The notes beneath the pieces are model-generated. The model saw only the letters and a program-made list of their open reading frames with translations, was not told the DNA's origin and searched no databases. Of a stretch of DNA of 64,000 bases, positions 1 through 12,589 are shown in pieces. This stretch comes from Frateuria sp. Soil773 (GTDB lineage Bacteria; Pseudomonadota; Gammaproteobacteria; Xanthomonadales; Rhodanobacteraceae). Both the position numbers and the translations under genes were made by a program. Position 1 is the stretch's first letter. Each line of letters opens with the position of its first letter. The stretch covers positions 18,509 to 82,508 of the forward strand of contig NZ_LMSL01000003.1 in NCBI RefSeq assembly GCF_001428405.1. The letters are read 5' to 3'.

Positions 1-343
1 CGACGTACTTCCACTCGATGCCCTTGTCCGCGCGGATCTGCAGCTCGGGCTGCGGCGACTTGGCCGCCGCCACCGCGAACTGCGCCTTCAGGTCGGCCTC
101 GGTCACTTCCGCGTCGTTGAGATACATCGTGCCGTCGCTCTTGACGGCCAGATCCATCGGTTCCACGTAACCCGAATCCGGAGTCTTCGGGTTGGCGTGG
201 GGCAGCTCGACCGTGATCCGGTGCGACATCAGCGGCGCGGTGATCATGAAGATGATCAGCAGCACCAGCATCACGTCCACGAGAGGCGTGACGTTGATCT
301 CCGACATCGGACCGCCGGAATTGCCTCCGGTGCTCATTGCCAT
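1..343 (-). CDS. exbD: ExbD/TolR-family proton-channel subunit (C-terminus cut by window edge)
   Basis: Small inner-membrane partner of ExbB that converts proton-motive force into TonB movement. The visible part begins [11 protein letters not shown] and continues with [21 protein letters not shown]. That is the ExbD signature: a short cytoplasmic tail, then a single membrane helix carrying the essential Asp of [10 protein letters not shown] periplasmic domain follows. About 114 codons are present and the family is usually 130-145 residues, so only the last part is missing. It lies 11 bp downstream of exbB in the same direction, so it is the third gene of tonB-exbB-exbD. Identification is firm. 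ExbD rather than TolR is inferred from the adjacent tonB. Confidence 0.93.
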   Translation of the reverse strand, partial: MAMSTGGNSGGPMSEINVTPLVDVMLVLLIIFMITAPLMSHRITVELPHANPKTPDSGYVEPMDLAVKSDGTMYLNDAEVTEADLKAQFAVAAAKSPQPELQIRADKGIEWKYV

Positions 344-354
344 GGGTCAATCCC

Positions 355-1101
355 TCACTTGCCTTCGACGCGCGCGCCGGTGGCGAAGAAGTCGTGCAGG
401 TCATGCGCGAATTCGTCGAACTGGGCGTAGGTGAGGCGGTTCGAGCGATTGAAGAAGTTGTAGGCGAGCACGGCCGGGATCGCGGTGAACAGACCGAACG
501 CGGTCATGATCAGCGATTCGCCCACCGGGCCGGCCACGGCTTCCATCGAGGCGTTGCCGGACGCGGAGATCGAGATCAGCGCGTGGTAGATGCCCCACAC
601 CGTACCGAGCAGACCGATGAACGGTGCCGAGGAGCCGACCGTGGCGAGCAGGGTCAGGCCGCCTTCCAGGCGCAGGCTCTCGCGGGCAACGGCCTGGCGC
701 AGGGCGCGGTCGATGAACTCCGAGCGGCTCAGCGACTCGGCCAGGCGGCCGCCGCCGGCCGAAGCCTGCTGGTGGTGGGCCACCGCGGAAGCGGCGTCCA
801 GGGCGATCTTCGAGAACGGTTCGCCCTTGGGCTGGGCTTCCAGCTCGCGGATCGCGTCCTGCGTCGACGCGGTGTTCCAGAAACCCTGGATGACCTTGTC
901 GGCGCGACGACGCACCTGGGCGTTGCGGATGGCGTTGGCGATGATGAAGTACCAGGAGGCGAACGACATCACCACCAGGACGATGAAGACCACCCAGCCG
1001 AGGAAGTCGAAGTTGTGGAGAAGAGCCTCGAAGCCCATCTGCTTCATGGCTTGGGCGTTGGAGGTGCCGCCGGTCGGTGCAGGAGTCTGTTCGAAAAACA
1101 T
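355..1101 (-). CDS. exbB: ExbB/TolQ/MotA-family proton-channel protein
   Basis: Polytopic inner-membrane protein (248 residues) that forms the proton channel with ExbD and energises TonB. The sequence shows a first membrane helix near residues 30-55 ([20 protein letters not shown]), a long cytoplasmic loop, and two helices at about 150-225 containing [20 protein letters not shown]. That is the MotA/TolQ/ExbB proton-channel motif. The gene sits between tonB (52 bp upstream) and exbD (11 bp downstream), all on the minus strand, which argues for one transcript and for ExbB rather than TolQ. Confidence 0.94.
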   Translation of the reverse strand: MFFEQTPAPTGGTSNAQAMKQMGFEALLHNFDFLGWVVFIVLVVMSFASWYFIIANAIRNAQVRRRADKVIQGFWNTASTQDAIRELEAQPKGEPFSKIALDAASAVAHHQQASAGGGRLAESLSRSEFIDRALRQAVARESLRLEGGLTLLATVGSSAPFIGLLGTVWGIYHALISISASGNASMEAVAGPVGESLIMTAFGLFTAIPAVLAYNFFNRSNRLTYAQFDEFAHDLHDFFATGARVEGK

Positions 1102-1153
1102 AACGCTACCTTTAGAGATGTGTCAGGCGTGAACTTATTAACTGTAATCGGAA

Positions 1154-1813
<660 letters not shown>

Positions 1814-2017
1814 CTGTCACTTTCTTGGAGCTAGTCAATTGAAATGACGTGGTCGCAGCATTCTGCGGCAGACTTCACCAAAAGGGTGACATCTGCCACT
1901 GGACACGTGCAAGGGATAGGGTTCTCAACGGTACAACAGCACCTGGCATTTGTATAGCACCTGCATGGCGGCGAAATGGACGTCCATTCGTCGCCTTGCA
2001 GCGCCCCGTGCCGTGTG

Positions 2018-3304
2018 TTACTTCGCTCCCGCCTGCTTGAGCCAGGCGTTGGCCTTGGCGGACGTGGCGGGGTCCTGGGCGGCCTTCTTCATGGCGGCGA
2101 TCGCGCCTGGCTTGTTCTTCAGGCCGCGCTCGGCCTCGGCCAGCAGCATGTAGGCCGAGCCCTTGTGCGCCACGCCCTTGTCGATGCCCTGCTGGATCAG
2201 GCCCTTCGCCTCGCTGTACTTGTTCTGGCTGATCAGCAGCTGGCCCGCGCGCACGGCGGCTTCGCCGTCCTTGGCCATCGGCATCGCCTTCTTGTAGGAG
2301 TCGATCGCCTTGGCCGGATTGTCGCCCACGTAGGCGGCGTCGCCGAGCAGCTTGTAGTTGTCGTAGTTGGCCGGCACGGCGCCCTTGCTCATGCCCTCGT
2401 CGAGCACCTGCACGGCCTTGACCGCGTTCGGCTTCGGATCCGCGCTGTCCTGGCCGGTGACCAGGTACAGCTTGGCGAGGTTCACGTAGTCCTTCTCGGT
2501 CTTGAACGCGCCGGCGCTGCGCGCCTTCTCCATCAGCTCGATCGCCTGCGGGTACTTCTGCGACTGCATCAGCACGGCGACGGCATTGTTCAGCGCGGTG
2601 GAATCGTTCGGATTGGCGGCGAGCTGCTGCTGCGCCAACTGCGCGGCCTGGTCGCCCTGGCCGGACTCGGCGTAGCTGGCCATCAGGATCTGGTTCCAGG
2701 AGGGCTGCGGCTTGTCGGTCAGCGACTGCGCCTTCTTGATCGCGGCGATCGCCTCCGGGTACTTCTCCAGGCGGTAGTAGGCGTTGCCTTCCAGCGCGTA
2801 CGACTCGGCGGTTTCCTTCTTGCCCTCGGCGCGCCACTTCGCGATGGTGTCCAGCGCCGGCTGGTACTGCTCGGCGGCGAGCTGGAACTGCGCCAGCATG
2901 TACTCGAGCTGGAAGTAGGTGTCGTTCGGCATCACGCCGAGCGCCAGCGACTTCTGCAGGGTCTCGATCGCTCCCTTCACGTTGCCGTCGTTGTACTCCA
3001 GGCTGGCCAGGCCCTGCAGGGCCAGCGCCTGGGCGTACTTGCTCTTGCTGTTGTCGATCAGCGGCTGGAGGATCTGGGTCGCCTTCGCCTTGTCGCCCTC
3101 GTTGACGGCGTCGAGGCCTTCGTTGAGCGCCTTCTGATCCTTCTCGCTGGTCAGGTCGAGCTTCGGCTCGGTGCGCGTCGCGTTCGGATACTGCGATTCC
3201 TTCTTGTCCTTGGAAGGGGTATCGCGCGCGATCGCCGGGCTACTCGCCACGGTCAGCGCAAGTGCCGCGCCGGCCAGCATCTTGATCAGTGGGGCATGCT
3301 TCAT
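2018..3304 (-). CDS. Secreted tetratricopeptide-repeat protein
   Basis: A 428-residue protein with a clear Sec signal peptide (MKHAPLIKMLAGAALALTVA, probable cleavage after AIA near residue 26), so it is probably periplasmic. The mature part is almost entirely TPR-like helical pairs. Recognisable units include KAKATQILQPLIDNSKSKYA, NVKGAIETLQKSLALG, KYPEAIAAIKKAQ, KYPQAIELMEKA, PAKAIDSYKKA and KPGAIAAMKKA. No catalytic motif is seen. It lies 204 bp downstream of tonB and in the same direction. Because it sits between the TonB operon and gyrB it could be an accessory scaffold for envelope assembly, but that is only positional inference. Confidence 0.8.
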   Translation of the reverse strand: MKHAPLIKMLAGAALALTVASSPAIARDTPSKDKKESQYPNATRTEPKLDLTSEKDQKALNEGLDAVNEGDKAKATQILQPLIDNSKSKYAQALALQGLASLEYNDGNVKGAIETLQKSLALGVMPNDTYFQLEYMLAQFQLAAEQYQPALDTIAKWRAEGKKETAESYALEGNAYYRLEKYPEAIAAIKKAQSLTDKPQPSWNQILMASYAESGQGDQAAQLAQQQLAANPNDSTALNNAVAVLMQSQKYPQAIELMEKARSAGAFKTEKDYVNLAKLYLVTGQDSADPKPNAVKAVQVLDEGMSKGAVPANYDNYKLLGDAAYVGDNPAKAIDSYKKAMPMAKDGEAAVRAGQLLISQNKYSEAKGLIQQGIDKGVAHKGSAYMLLAEAERGLKNKPGAIAAMKKAAQDPATSAKANAWLKQAGAK

Positions 3305-3555
3305 GGCGATCCTCTATGTCAGGTTTCACGCACAGCCGTGCGGGGGATTTCTGAGCGTAACCCGAGCCGGCGATGGATAACAAGTCGCAGTGCCGCAAGC
3401 AAGTTTCTTGTTAATCAAAGACTTGCAACATACGCGCAATCATGTGAAGCACAAAACCGCTGGAATCGCAGGAAAGTGGTCGCGCGGGTGCGCGAATTTG
3501 CCCTACTAATAGTGTATTAGCGTGTTATTACACGCTTGCAAAGCGGCCCGCCGGC

Positions 3556-3587
3556 AGGCGCATGCCCCACGACCGGGGCACGCGCCT
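3556..3587 (-). terminator. Hairpin downstream of gyrB
   Basis: On the minus strand, 7 bases after the gyrB stop, there is a 13-bp stem with one mismatch (AGGCGCGTGCCCC paired with GGGGCATGCGCCT) around a six-base loop. A second perfect 7-bp hairpin (AGCGTGT-4 nt-ACACGCT) lies at 3519-3536. Neither has a clean T run, so termination is plausible rather than proven. Confidence 0.5.
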
Positions 3588-3594
3588 GGCCGCC

Positions 3595-6051
<2,457 letters not shown>

Positions 6052-6098
6052 TCATGGGCGCCGGGCGAGGTGATGCCTGCGGGCAGGCATCCTTTCGA

Positions 6099-7181
6099 TT
6101 ATAGCAGGGGTGTCGCCTGGCCCTGTTCCACGTGGAACACGGTGGCCGGGGTGTCACCGATGGCCAGGGGAACCTCGGTGCCGGTCAGCAGGACCTGGGC
6201 CTGGGCGAGCCGGAGATGCTCGACCACGGCCGCCTGATGGGCGACGTCCAGTTCCGAGGCGAGGTCGTCCAGGCAGATCACCGGCCACTCCCCGCGCAGT
6301 TCCGCATACAGCGAAGCCTGCGCCAGCACGCAGCCCAGGGCCACCAGCTTCTCCTGCCCTCGTGACAGGTGCTCGCGCTGGGGGGCCTGCTCGAAGCTCA
6401 CCGACCAGTCGGCGCGGTGGGCTCCCTGCGAGGTGTGCCCACGCGCCAGATCCCTGCCGCGCTGCGCATGCAGCAAGTCATCCAGCGCCTCGTCGTCGGG
6501 CCAGCCACGGCGGTAACGCAATTCGACGGCACCGAGTTCCGGCAACAACTGACCCATGCTGGCCGCAAGGAACGGACGCAGTCGGGCAAGATAATGCGCG
6601 CGCTGCACATCGATAAGCGCGGCGCACTGGGCCAGCTCATGCTCCCAGGGCTGGAACAGGCCGGGATCGGCCGGACCCGCCAGCGAGCGCAACAGGCTGT
6701 TCCGCTGCTTCAACGCACGCTGGTAGCGTCGCCATGCCGACAGGAAGGCGTGTTCCACGTGGAACACGCCCCAATCGAGGTACCGGCGTCGTTCCTCTGC
6801 TCCACCCGCGATCAGGGCATGCGAGCCGGGTTCGAAGCAGGTCACCGCGCAATGCGTTACCAGGTCGCCCACCGTGACTGCGGCATGATCGAGTCGTGCG
6901 GTCCACCGGCCACCTTCCCTGCCCAGTCCCAGGCGATGCGCCTGCCCGTCGATCCCCTGCAATTCGGCGAAGATCGACAGGCTGCTGGCGCCACGTTGCA
7001 ACAAGGCATCCTTCGCGCCGCTACGGAACGAACGTCCATGCGAAAGCAGGAAGGCCGCCTCCAGCAGGCTGGTCTTACCGGCGCCGTTCGCGCCGACGAA
7101 CAGGTTGATGCCCGGTGCCAGTTCCAGCTTCACCTCGACCAGGCTGCGCAGGTGCTGCACCTGTAAGCGGAGCAGCCTCAT
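6099..7181 (-). CDS. recF: RecF, recombination mediator ATPase
   Basis: RecFOR-pathway protein that binds gapped DNA and promotes RecA loading. Walker A is GANGAGKTS (residues 30-38 from the chosen start), the signature region is LSRGQEKLVALGC and Walker B is WPVICLDDLASELD. I chose the start MRLLRLQVQHLRSL at 7181, because RecF proteins begin a few residues before this first beta strand; an in-frame ATG at 7220 would add 13 non-conserved residues. About 360 residues, normal for the family. Lies between dnaN and gyrB. Confidence 0.97.
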   Translation of the reverse strand: MRLLRLQVQHLRSLVEVKLELAPGINLFVGANGAGKTSLLEAAFLLSHGRSFRSGAKDALLQRGASSLSIFAELQGIDGQAHRLGLGREGGRWTARLDHAAVTVGDLVTHCAVTCFEPGSHALIAGGAEERRRYLDWGVFHVEHAFLSAWRRYQRALKQRNSLLRSLAGPADPGLFQPWEHELAQCAALIDVQRAHYLARLRPFLAASMGQLLPELGAVELRYRRGWPDDEALDDLLHAQRGRDLARGHTSQGAHRADWSVSFEQAPQREHLSRGQEKLVALGCVLAQASLYAELRGEWPVICLDDLASELDVAHQAAVVEHLRLAQAQVLLTGTEVPLAIGDTPATVFHVEQGQATPLL

Positions 7182-7272
7182 GCGGTCCACAACGGACAAC
7201 GCCGGAGCGTCTTGCGACATCTCCGGCGTTGCCGTTCCATCCAGGCTGTGGCGTCAGCCACGCGCATCCGGG

Positions 7273-8373
7273 TCAGAGCCGCAGGGGCATGATGACGTGG
7301 CGGGCCTGGTCGTTGTCGTCTTCCTGCACCAGGCAGCTCGACTGGGCATCGCGCAGGTTCAGGCGAGCCTTCTCGCCCCGCAGTGCCGCCAGCGCGTCCA
7401 GCAGGTAGCCCACGTTGAAGCCCACGGCCAGGTCGGAAACGCCGGTGTCGGCCTCGACCTCCTCCACGGCTTCTTCCTGCTCGGGGTTGTGCGCCACGAT
7501 CTTCAGCCTGCCCGGCGAGAGTTCCAGCTTCACGCCGCGGTACTTCTCGTTGGAAAGGATCGCCGCACGCTGCAGGGCGCCGCGCAGCACCTCGCGGTCC
7601 AGCGTGGCCTGCTTGTCGGCGCCCAGCGGGATCACCGCCTCGTAGTCCGGGAAGCGGCCATCGATCAGCTTGGAGGTGAACACCACGTCGCCGCGCCGTA
7701 CACGCAGGTGGTTGCGGCCGAATTCCAGCTCGATCTGGCCGTCGCCGGTCTCGAACAGGCCGATCAGCTCGTTCACGCCCTTGCGCGGGATGATGATCTG
7801 GCGGCGTGCGGCCACCGAGCTTTCGAGCTGGGTTTCCTTCAGTGCCAGGCGATGGCCGTCGGTCGCCACGCAACGCAGGGTGTGCTCCTGCAGGTCCAGC
7901 AGCATGCCGTTCAAGTAGTAGCGCACGTCCTGGTTGGCCATGGCGAAGGCGGTGCGCTCCATCAGGTCGCGCAGGACTTCTTCCGGCAGGCTTACGCGCT
8001 CGACCAGTTCGATCTCGTCGATGGTCGGGAACTCGCTGGCCGGCAGGGTCGCCAGGGTGAAGCGGCTGCGACCGGCGTGCAGGGCGACACGGTCGCCGTT
8101 GAGCTTGAGGTCGATGCGCACACCATCGGGCAGTGCGCGCACGATGTCGAACAGCTTGCGTGCGGGAATCGTGATCTCGCCGTCGGCCAACTGCTCGGCC
8201 GCGGTCGTGGCCACCATCTCCACTTCCAGGTCGGTGCCGGTGAAGGTCAGTTTGCCGTCGGCGATGCGCACCAGCAGGTTCGCCAGCACAGGAAGCGTCT
8301 GCCGGCGTTCGACGACACCAACCACTTGCTGCAGGGGTTTGAGCAGAACTTCGCGTTGGATGCTGAATTGCAT
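7273..8373 (-). CDS. dnaN: DNA polymerase III sliding clamp (beta subunit)
   Basis: Processivity clamp (366 residues). N-terminus MQFSIQREVLLKPLQQVVGVVERRQTLPVL is canonical. The middle contains ATDGHRLAL, typical of beta clamps. The C-terminus ends VQEDDNDQARHVIMPLRL, matching the conserved hydrophobic partner-binding tail that ends PMRL/PLRL. It follows dnaA after a 248-bp AT-richer spacer and precedes recF by 91 bp. Confidence 0.99.
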   Translation of the reverse strand: MQFSIQREVLLKPLQQVVGVVERRQTLPVLANLLVRIADGKLTFTGTDLEVEMVATTAAEQLADGEITIPARKLFDIVRALPDGVRIDLKLNGDRVALHAGRSRFTLATLPASEFPTIDEIELVERVSLPEEVLRDLMERTAFAMANQDVRYYLNGMLLDLQEHTLRCVATDGHRLALKETQLESSVAARRQIIIPRKGVNELIGLFETGDGQIELEFGRNHLRVRRGDVVFTSKLIDGRFPDYEAVIPLGADKQATLDREVLRGALQRAAILSNEKYRGVKLELSPGRLKIVAHNPEQEEAVEEVEADTGVSDLAVGFNVGYLLDALAALRGEKARLNLRDAQSSCLVQEDDNDQARHVIMPLRL

Positions 8374-8621
8374 GGTCTGTGCTTCCTTTACTGCTGTTCT
8401 GTTTTTTAAAAGAAGTTAGGTAGTGGTTGTTGGTGCCGTGGATAACTCAAAAAATCAAAATTTCCGTTTATAATCAATGGATTTCATGATTTCCTGGGTG
8501 TGCCTGAAGGGCATGGCTTGCTGTGGGCCGATTGTGGATAAGTCACGGCTTCAAGCCATCCACCTATTATCCACAGCTTACCCCGGTGCTTTTCAAGCGG
8601 TTGCCGCCGCCGGAGCCGAAA
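8374..8621. other. Candidate oriC: dnaA-dnaN intergenic region
   Basis: This 248-bp spacer stands out by base composition. About 8400-8500 is AT-rich (TTTTTTAAAAGAAG near 8402, CTCAAAAAATCAAAATTTCC near 8447, TTTATAATCAATGG near 8467). It contains two perfect 9-mer DnaA boxes in opposite orientation (TGTGGATAA at 8533-8541, TTATCCACA at 8567-8575) and a near-match (CGTGGATAA at 8437-8445). An AT-rich segment next to DnaA boxes is what a duplex-unwinding element with initiator sites looks like. The dnaN promoter must also lie here. The dnaA-rpmH spacer is the rival candidate. Confidence 0.6.
8533..8575. promoter_or_regulatory. Inverted pair of perfect DnaA boxes
   Basis: TGTGGATAA (8533-8541) and TTATCCACA (8567-8575) both match the consensus DnaA box exactly. 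They face each other across 25 bp, just downstream of the dnaA stop codon. They could act in origin function, in control of dnaN, or both. Confidence 0.8.
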
Positions 8622-9980
8622 TCAGCCGGTCAGGACGCGGATGAGCTGCTCCCAGTCCTGGCGCATCCGCGTATCCGTCTCGCACAGCTTCTTGATGGTG
8701 CGGCAGGCGTGCAGCACGGTGGTGTGGTCGCGCCCGCCGAAGGCGTCGCCGATTTCCGGCAGGCTGTGCTCGGTCAGCTCCTTGGACAGCGCCATCGCGA
8801 TCTGCCGCGGCCGCGCCAGCGAACGCACGCGCCGCTTGGACAGCAGATCCTGCAGGCGGATGTTGAAGTACTCGGCGACGATCTTCTGGATGTTCGGCAC
8901 CGTGACGGCCTGCGCGTGCGTGGCGAGCAGGTCGCGCAGGGTCTCCTCGGCGAAGTCGATGGTGATCGGCTTGCCGTAGAAGTTCGCCCGCGCCGCCAGC
9001 GTGTTCAGCGCCCCCTCGAGGTCGCGCACGTTGGAGCGGATGCGCTTGGCCAGCAGCATCGCCACGTTCTCGCCCACCGCCACGCCCTTGTCGTGGGCCT
9101 TGGACAGCAGGATCGCCGCGCGCGTCTCGAAGTCCGGCGGCTCGATCGCCACCGACAGGCCCCAGCCCAGGCGCGACTTCAGCCGCGGCTCGAGCTTGTC
9201 CACTTCCTTCGGATAGCGGTCGCAGGTCAGGATGATCTGCTGCTTGGACTCGAACAACGCATTGAAGGTATGGAAGAACTCCTCCTGCGTGGTGTCCTTG
9301 CCGGCGAAGAACTGGATGTCGTCGATCAGCAGCGCGTCCACCGAGCGGAAACGCTGCTTGAACTGGTCCATGTTCTTGGTGCGCAAGGCCTCGATCATCG
9401 CGCCCACGAACTGCTCCGAACGCAGGTACATCACCTTGCAGTGCGGGTTGCGCTCGCGCATCAGGTTGCCGGCCGCATGCATCAGGTGGGTCTTGCCCAG
9501 GCCGGTGCCGCCGTACAGCAGCAGCGGGTTGTAGGCGCGGCCCGGGTTCATCGCCACCTGCATGGCGGCGGCCTTGCCGAGCTGGTTGGACTTGCCCTCG
9601 ACGAAGGTCTCGAAGGTGTAGTGCGGGTCCAGGTTGTGCGGGAAGGCCGCAGGGACCGCCGCGGGTTCGGCGACCGCGCCGCCGGGAACGCCTGCCCGGG
9701 CGGCGGGCGCCGCCTTGCCGCCCGGCGGCGTCGCGCGCGGCGCGCTGGAGCCCACTTCCAGCCGCACCGGCAGGGCATGTCCGGCGAGCAGGGCGAGTAC
9801 CGCCTCGATACGCGCCAGGTAGCGTTCGCGCACGGTATCCAGGGTGTACGGATTGGGCGCGAACAGCTGCAGGCCGGCCTCGTCGTCGCGCGCCTGCAAC
9901 GGCATCAGCCAGGTATGCACGTCTTCGGCGCTCAACTCGCTCTCGAGACGCTCCAGACAGCGCCGCCACAGATCACTCAT
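8622..9980 (-). CDS. dnaA: Chromosomal replication initiator DnaA
   Basis: AAA+ ATPase that binds DnaA boxes and melts oriC (452 residues). Domain I starts [21 protein letters not shown] linker rich in Ala/Pro/Gly occupies about 78-112. Domain III has Walker A GGTGLGKT (157-164), Walker B LLIDDI (217-222) and the sensor/arginine-finger region. Domain IV has the DNA-binding signature [15 protein letters not shown]. Transcribed away from rpmH, with perfect DnaA boxes in the spacers on both sides, consistent with autoregulation. Confidence 0.99.
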   Translation of the reverse strand: MSDLWRRCLERLESELSAEDVHTWLMPLQARDDEAGLQLFAPNPYTLDTVRERYLARIEAVLALLAGHALPVRLEVGSSAPRATPPGGKAAPAARAGVPGGAVAEPAAVPAAFPHNLDPHYTFETFVEGKSNQLGKAAAMQVAMNPGRAYNPLLLYGGTGLGKTHLMHAAGNLMRERNPHCKVMYLRSEQFVGAMIEALRTKNMDQFKQRFRSVDALLIDDIQFFAGKDTTQEEFFHTFNALFESKQQIILTCDRYPKEVDKLEPRLKSRLGWGLSVAIEPPDFETRAAILLSKAHDKGVAVGENVAMLLAKRIRSNVRDLEGALNTLAARANFYGKPITIDFAEETLRDLLATHAQAVTVPNIQKIVAEYFNIRLQDLLSKRRVRSLARPRQIAMALSKELTEHSLPEIGDAFGGRDHTTVLHACRTIKKLCETDTRMRQDWEQLIRVLTG

Positions 9981-10065
9981 GGATACTCTTCAACCACAGC
10001 AGGGGCGCTTGTCGCGCGGGGTGGACCGGCAAGTCTAGCAGCATGCCGCCTGCCATACGCCCAGG

Positions 10066-10176
10066 ATATCCACACCGCTGTCCACAGGCCGGGAGGCCCG
10101 CGGCCCGCCGCCGCACCGGCGGCGGTTTGACAGGTGCCTCGCCGGCACCGCATAATTTCCAACCTTTTTATCCACA
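10066..10176. promoter_or_regulatory. DnaA boxes in the dnaA-rpmH divergent promoter region
   Basis: A perfect DnaA box (TTATCCACA) lies at 10168-10176, only 21 bp before the rpmH start. Weaker matches lie at 10066-10074 (ATATCCACA) and 10078-10086 (CTGTCCACA). This 217-bp spacer (9981-10197) must hold the divergent promoters of dnaA and rpmH. The sites suggest DnaA control of one or both, and make this the second oriC candidate. Confidence 0.65.
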
Positions 10177-10197
10177 TACCCTTCTCTGGAGCAAGCC

Positions 10198-10332
10198 ATG
10201 AAGCGGACCTACCAGCCCAGCAAGCTCAAGCGCGCCCGCACCCACGGCTTCCGTGCCCGCATGGCCACCGCCGACGGCCGCAAGATCCTGAACGCGCGCC
10301 GCGCCAAGGGCCGCAAGCACCTGATCCCGTAA
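10198..10332 (+). CDS. rpmH: 50S ribosomal protein L34
   Basis: A 44-residue, strongly basic ribosomal protein starting [20 protein letters not shown] and ending KGRKHLIP. This is the standard L34 sequence and length. AGCAAGCC precedes the ATG. First gene of rpmH-rnpA-yidC-mnmE. Confidence 0.98.
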   Translation: MKRTYQPSKLKRARTHGFRARMATADGRKILNARRAKGRKHLIP

Positions 10333-10346
10333 GCGGCACGCGGGTC

Positions 10347-10727
10347 ATGCGTGCCGCCGGCCTGCCGCGCGATGCGCGGCTTCGCCGCGCCGCCGACTTC
10401 GCCGCCCTGCGTCATGTCAGCGGTCGCCTCGGCGGCCGCTGTTTTTCTGTGCGCTACCGTCCGAACGGGCTGGACCACGCCCGGCTCGGCCTGGCCATTT
10501 CCAAGCGCGTGTCCAAGCGCGCCGTCGAGCGCAACCGCATCAAGCGTCTGCTGCGCGAATCGTTCCGCCGCGCACGCGCGCAGTTGCCGCCGGTCGACCT
10601 GATGGTGATGGCGCGCGAACAGGCCGCCGGCCTGCCCGGCCCCGAACTGCTGGCCGAGATCGATGGTCTGTGGAGCCGGCTGTGCGCATTGAAGCGGCAG
10701 GACGGCGCCGGCACAATCGTGCGTTGA
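10347..10727 (+). CDS. rnpA: Ribonuclease P protein component
   Basis: Basic protein cofactor of RNase P, needed for 5' maturation of tRNA precursors (126 residues). The diagnostic motif is KRVSKRAVERNRIKRLLRES, the conserved RNR helix, preceded by LGLAISK. It starts 14 bp after rpmH, as in most bacteria. The ATG at 10347 (MRAAGLPRDARLRRAADF) gives the usual N-terminus. Confidence 0.97.
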   Translation: MRAAGLPRDARLRRAADFAALRHVSGRLGGRCFSVRYRPNGLDHARLGLAISKRVSKRAVERNRIKRLLRESFRRARAQLPPVDLMVMAREQAAGLPGPELLAEIDGLWSRLCALKRQDGAGTIVR

Positions 10728-10791
10728 CCTTCTCCCACCCATCCTTACTTGCGCGGCCCGTGGGCTGCGACGCTACCGGATCAGTCTCGCG

Positions 10792-12513
10792 ATGAATCAA
10801 ACGCGCACGTTTCTCCTGTTCGCCCTGATGGCGGTGGCCTACCTCTTGTGGATGGCCTGGGAAAAGGACTACGGCCCGCAGCCGCCGGCCGCGACCGCCG
10901 CGGCAACCGCCAGCAGCGCGCCCGCGCCGGCGGCCGATGCCAGCGTGCCCGGCGCCACCGCGTCGGCGGCAAGCGCGATACCGTCCGCCGCCTCGCCGGC
11001 CGCCACCGGCCCGGCGACGCCGGCGCAACTGGTCACCATCAGCACCGACGTGCTGCGCCTGACCGTGGATACCCGCGGCGGCAGCGTGGTGCGTTCGGAG
11101 CTGCTGCACTACCCGGCCGTGCCGCGCACGCGCAAGACGCCCGACCCGGCTCCGGTACGCCTGCTCGACGACGCGCAGGCGCAGTACTTCGTGGCGCAGA
11201 GCGGCCTGGTCAGCAACCACGGGCCGGCACCCGACCACCGCACGGTGTTCCAGGCCGCGCAGAGCAGCTACGCCCTCGCCGACGGCCAGAACGAGCTGAA
11301 GGTCGACCTGACCTGGCAGGATGCGGGCGGCCTCAAGGTCACCAAGAGCTACCTGCTCAAGCGCGGCAGCTACGTGGTCGAACTGGACCAGCGCATCGAC
11401 AACGGCGGCGCCACCGCCTGGCAGGGCAACGCCTACGAGCAGTTGCAGCGTGCCGAGCCGCCGGCCTCGGCCAAGAAGGGCTGGCTGCAGAGCTTCACCG
11501 ATCCGGCGGCGCACAGCTTCTTCGGCGCGGCGTGGTACAGCCCGGAGGAGAAGTTCGAATCGCTGCCGTTCGCCGAGTTCGGGAAGAAGCCGCTCAACCG
11601 CGCGATCACCGGCGGCTGGCTGGAAATGATGCAGCACTACTTCTTCGTCGCCTGGATTCCAGCCGCGGACCAGCCGGCCAACTACTCCACCAGCGTCGTC
11701 AATCCCGACACCGCGCAGCCGAGCTACCTGATCCGCGCGGTGAGCCCGGCGCTCAGCGTGGCGCCGGGGCAGAGCGCCACCAGCAGCGCGCGCCTGTACG
11801 TCGGGCCGAAGCTGCAGGGCACGCTGGACCAGGTGGCCCCGGGCCTGGAGCTGTCGACCAACTACGGCTGGCTCACCGCGATCGCGCAGCCGCTGCACTG
11901 GCTGCTGTCCAAACTGCACGCGGTCAGCGGCAACTGGGGCGTCGCGATCATCCTGCTGGTGCTGCTGCTCAAGGCCGCGCTGTGGAAGCTCACCGCCGCG
12001 CAGTTCCGCTCCGGCGCGCGCATGCGCAAGCTGCAGCCGCGCGTCGCCGCGCTCAAGGAGCGCTACGGCGACGACAAGATGAAGATGCAGCAGGCCATGA
12101 TGGAGCTGTACAAGAAGGAGAAGGTGAACCCGATGGCCGGCTGCCTGCCGATCCTGGTCACCTTCCCGGTGTTCCTCGGCCTGTACCGCGTGCTGATGGA
12201 GAGCGTGGAGCTGCGCCAGGCACCGTTCTTCGGCTGGATCCACGACTTGTCCGCGCCCGATCCGTTCTTCGTGCTGCCGGCGATCTACGTCGCGGTGATG
12301 CTGGCCACGCAGTTCCTCACCCCCACCACCGGCATGGACCCGACCCAGGCCAAGATGATGAAGGTGATGCCGATCCTGTTCGCGGTGATGTTCGCGTTCT
12401 TCCCGTCCGGCCTGGTGCTGTACTGGGTGATCAACGGCGCCACCAGCCTGGCGCAGCAGTGGTTCATCACGCGCCAGGTCGACCAGGCCGAGCTGAAGGC
12501 CAAGAGCGCCTGA
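10792..12513 (+). CDS. yidC: Membrane protein insertase YidC
   Basis: Oxa1/YidC insertase that places proteins in the inner membrane alone or with SecYEG (573 residues). An N-terminal signal-anchor (TRTFLLFALMAVAYLLWMAW) is followed by an Ala/Pro-rich linker and the large periplasmic beta-sandwich domain (about 80-330). The conserved helices follow: WGVAIILLVLLLKAALWKLT, the cytoplasmic KMQQAMMELYKKEKVNPMAG hairpin, and PILVTFPVFLGLYRVL. It starts 64 bp after rnpA; no yidD gene fits in between. Confidence 0.98.
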   Translation: MNQTRTFLLFALMAVAYLLWMAWEKDYGPQPPAATAAATASSAPAPAADASVPGATASAASAIPSAASPAATGPATPAQLVTISTDVLRLTVDTRGGSVVRSELLHYPAVPRTRKTPDPAPVRLLDDAQAQYFVAQSGLVSNHGPAPDHRTVFQAAQSSYALADGQNELKVDLTWQDAGGLKVTKSYLLKRGSYVVELDQRIDNGGATAWQGNAYEQLQRAEPPASAKKGWLQSFTDPAAHSFFGAAWYSPEEKFESLPFAEFGKKPLNRAITGGWLEMMQHYFFVAWIPAADQPANYSTSVVNPDTAQPSYLIRAVSPALSVAPGQSATSSARLYVGPKLQGTLDQVAPGLELSTNYGWLTAIAQPLHWLLSKLHAVSGNWGVAIILLVLLLKAALWKLTAAQFRSGARMRKLQPRVAALKERYGDDKMKMQQAMMELYKKEKVNPMAGCLPILVTFPVFLGLYRVLMESVELRQAPFFGWIHDLSAPDPFFVLPAIYVAVMLATQFLTPTTGMDPTQAKMMKVMPILFAVMFAFFPSGLVLYWVINGATSLAQQWFITRQVDQAELKAKSA

Positions 12514-12589
12514 CCTGCTCCGGCCGGCATCCGCGGCAACCGCAGCCGCGAGGGGCAACCCTCGCGGCTGATTCATTTAAAGTCCCGCC

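Noticed and set aside
8374..10197. tRNA or small RNA genes in the origin spacers and other gaps
   Set aside because: I looked for cloverleaf-like sequence and CCA-type ends by eye in the longer gaps and found none; this is not a substitute for a covariance-model scan.
10540..12576. 678-codon minus-strand frame opposite rnpA/yidC
   Set aside because: Composition artefact; yidC and rnpA on the plus strand have full conserved motifs.
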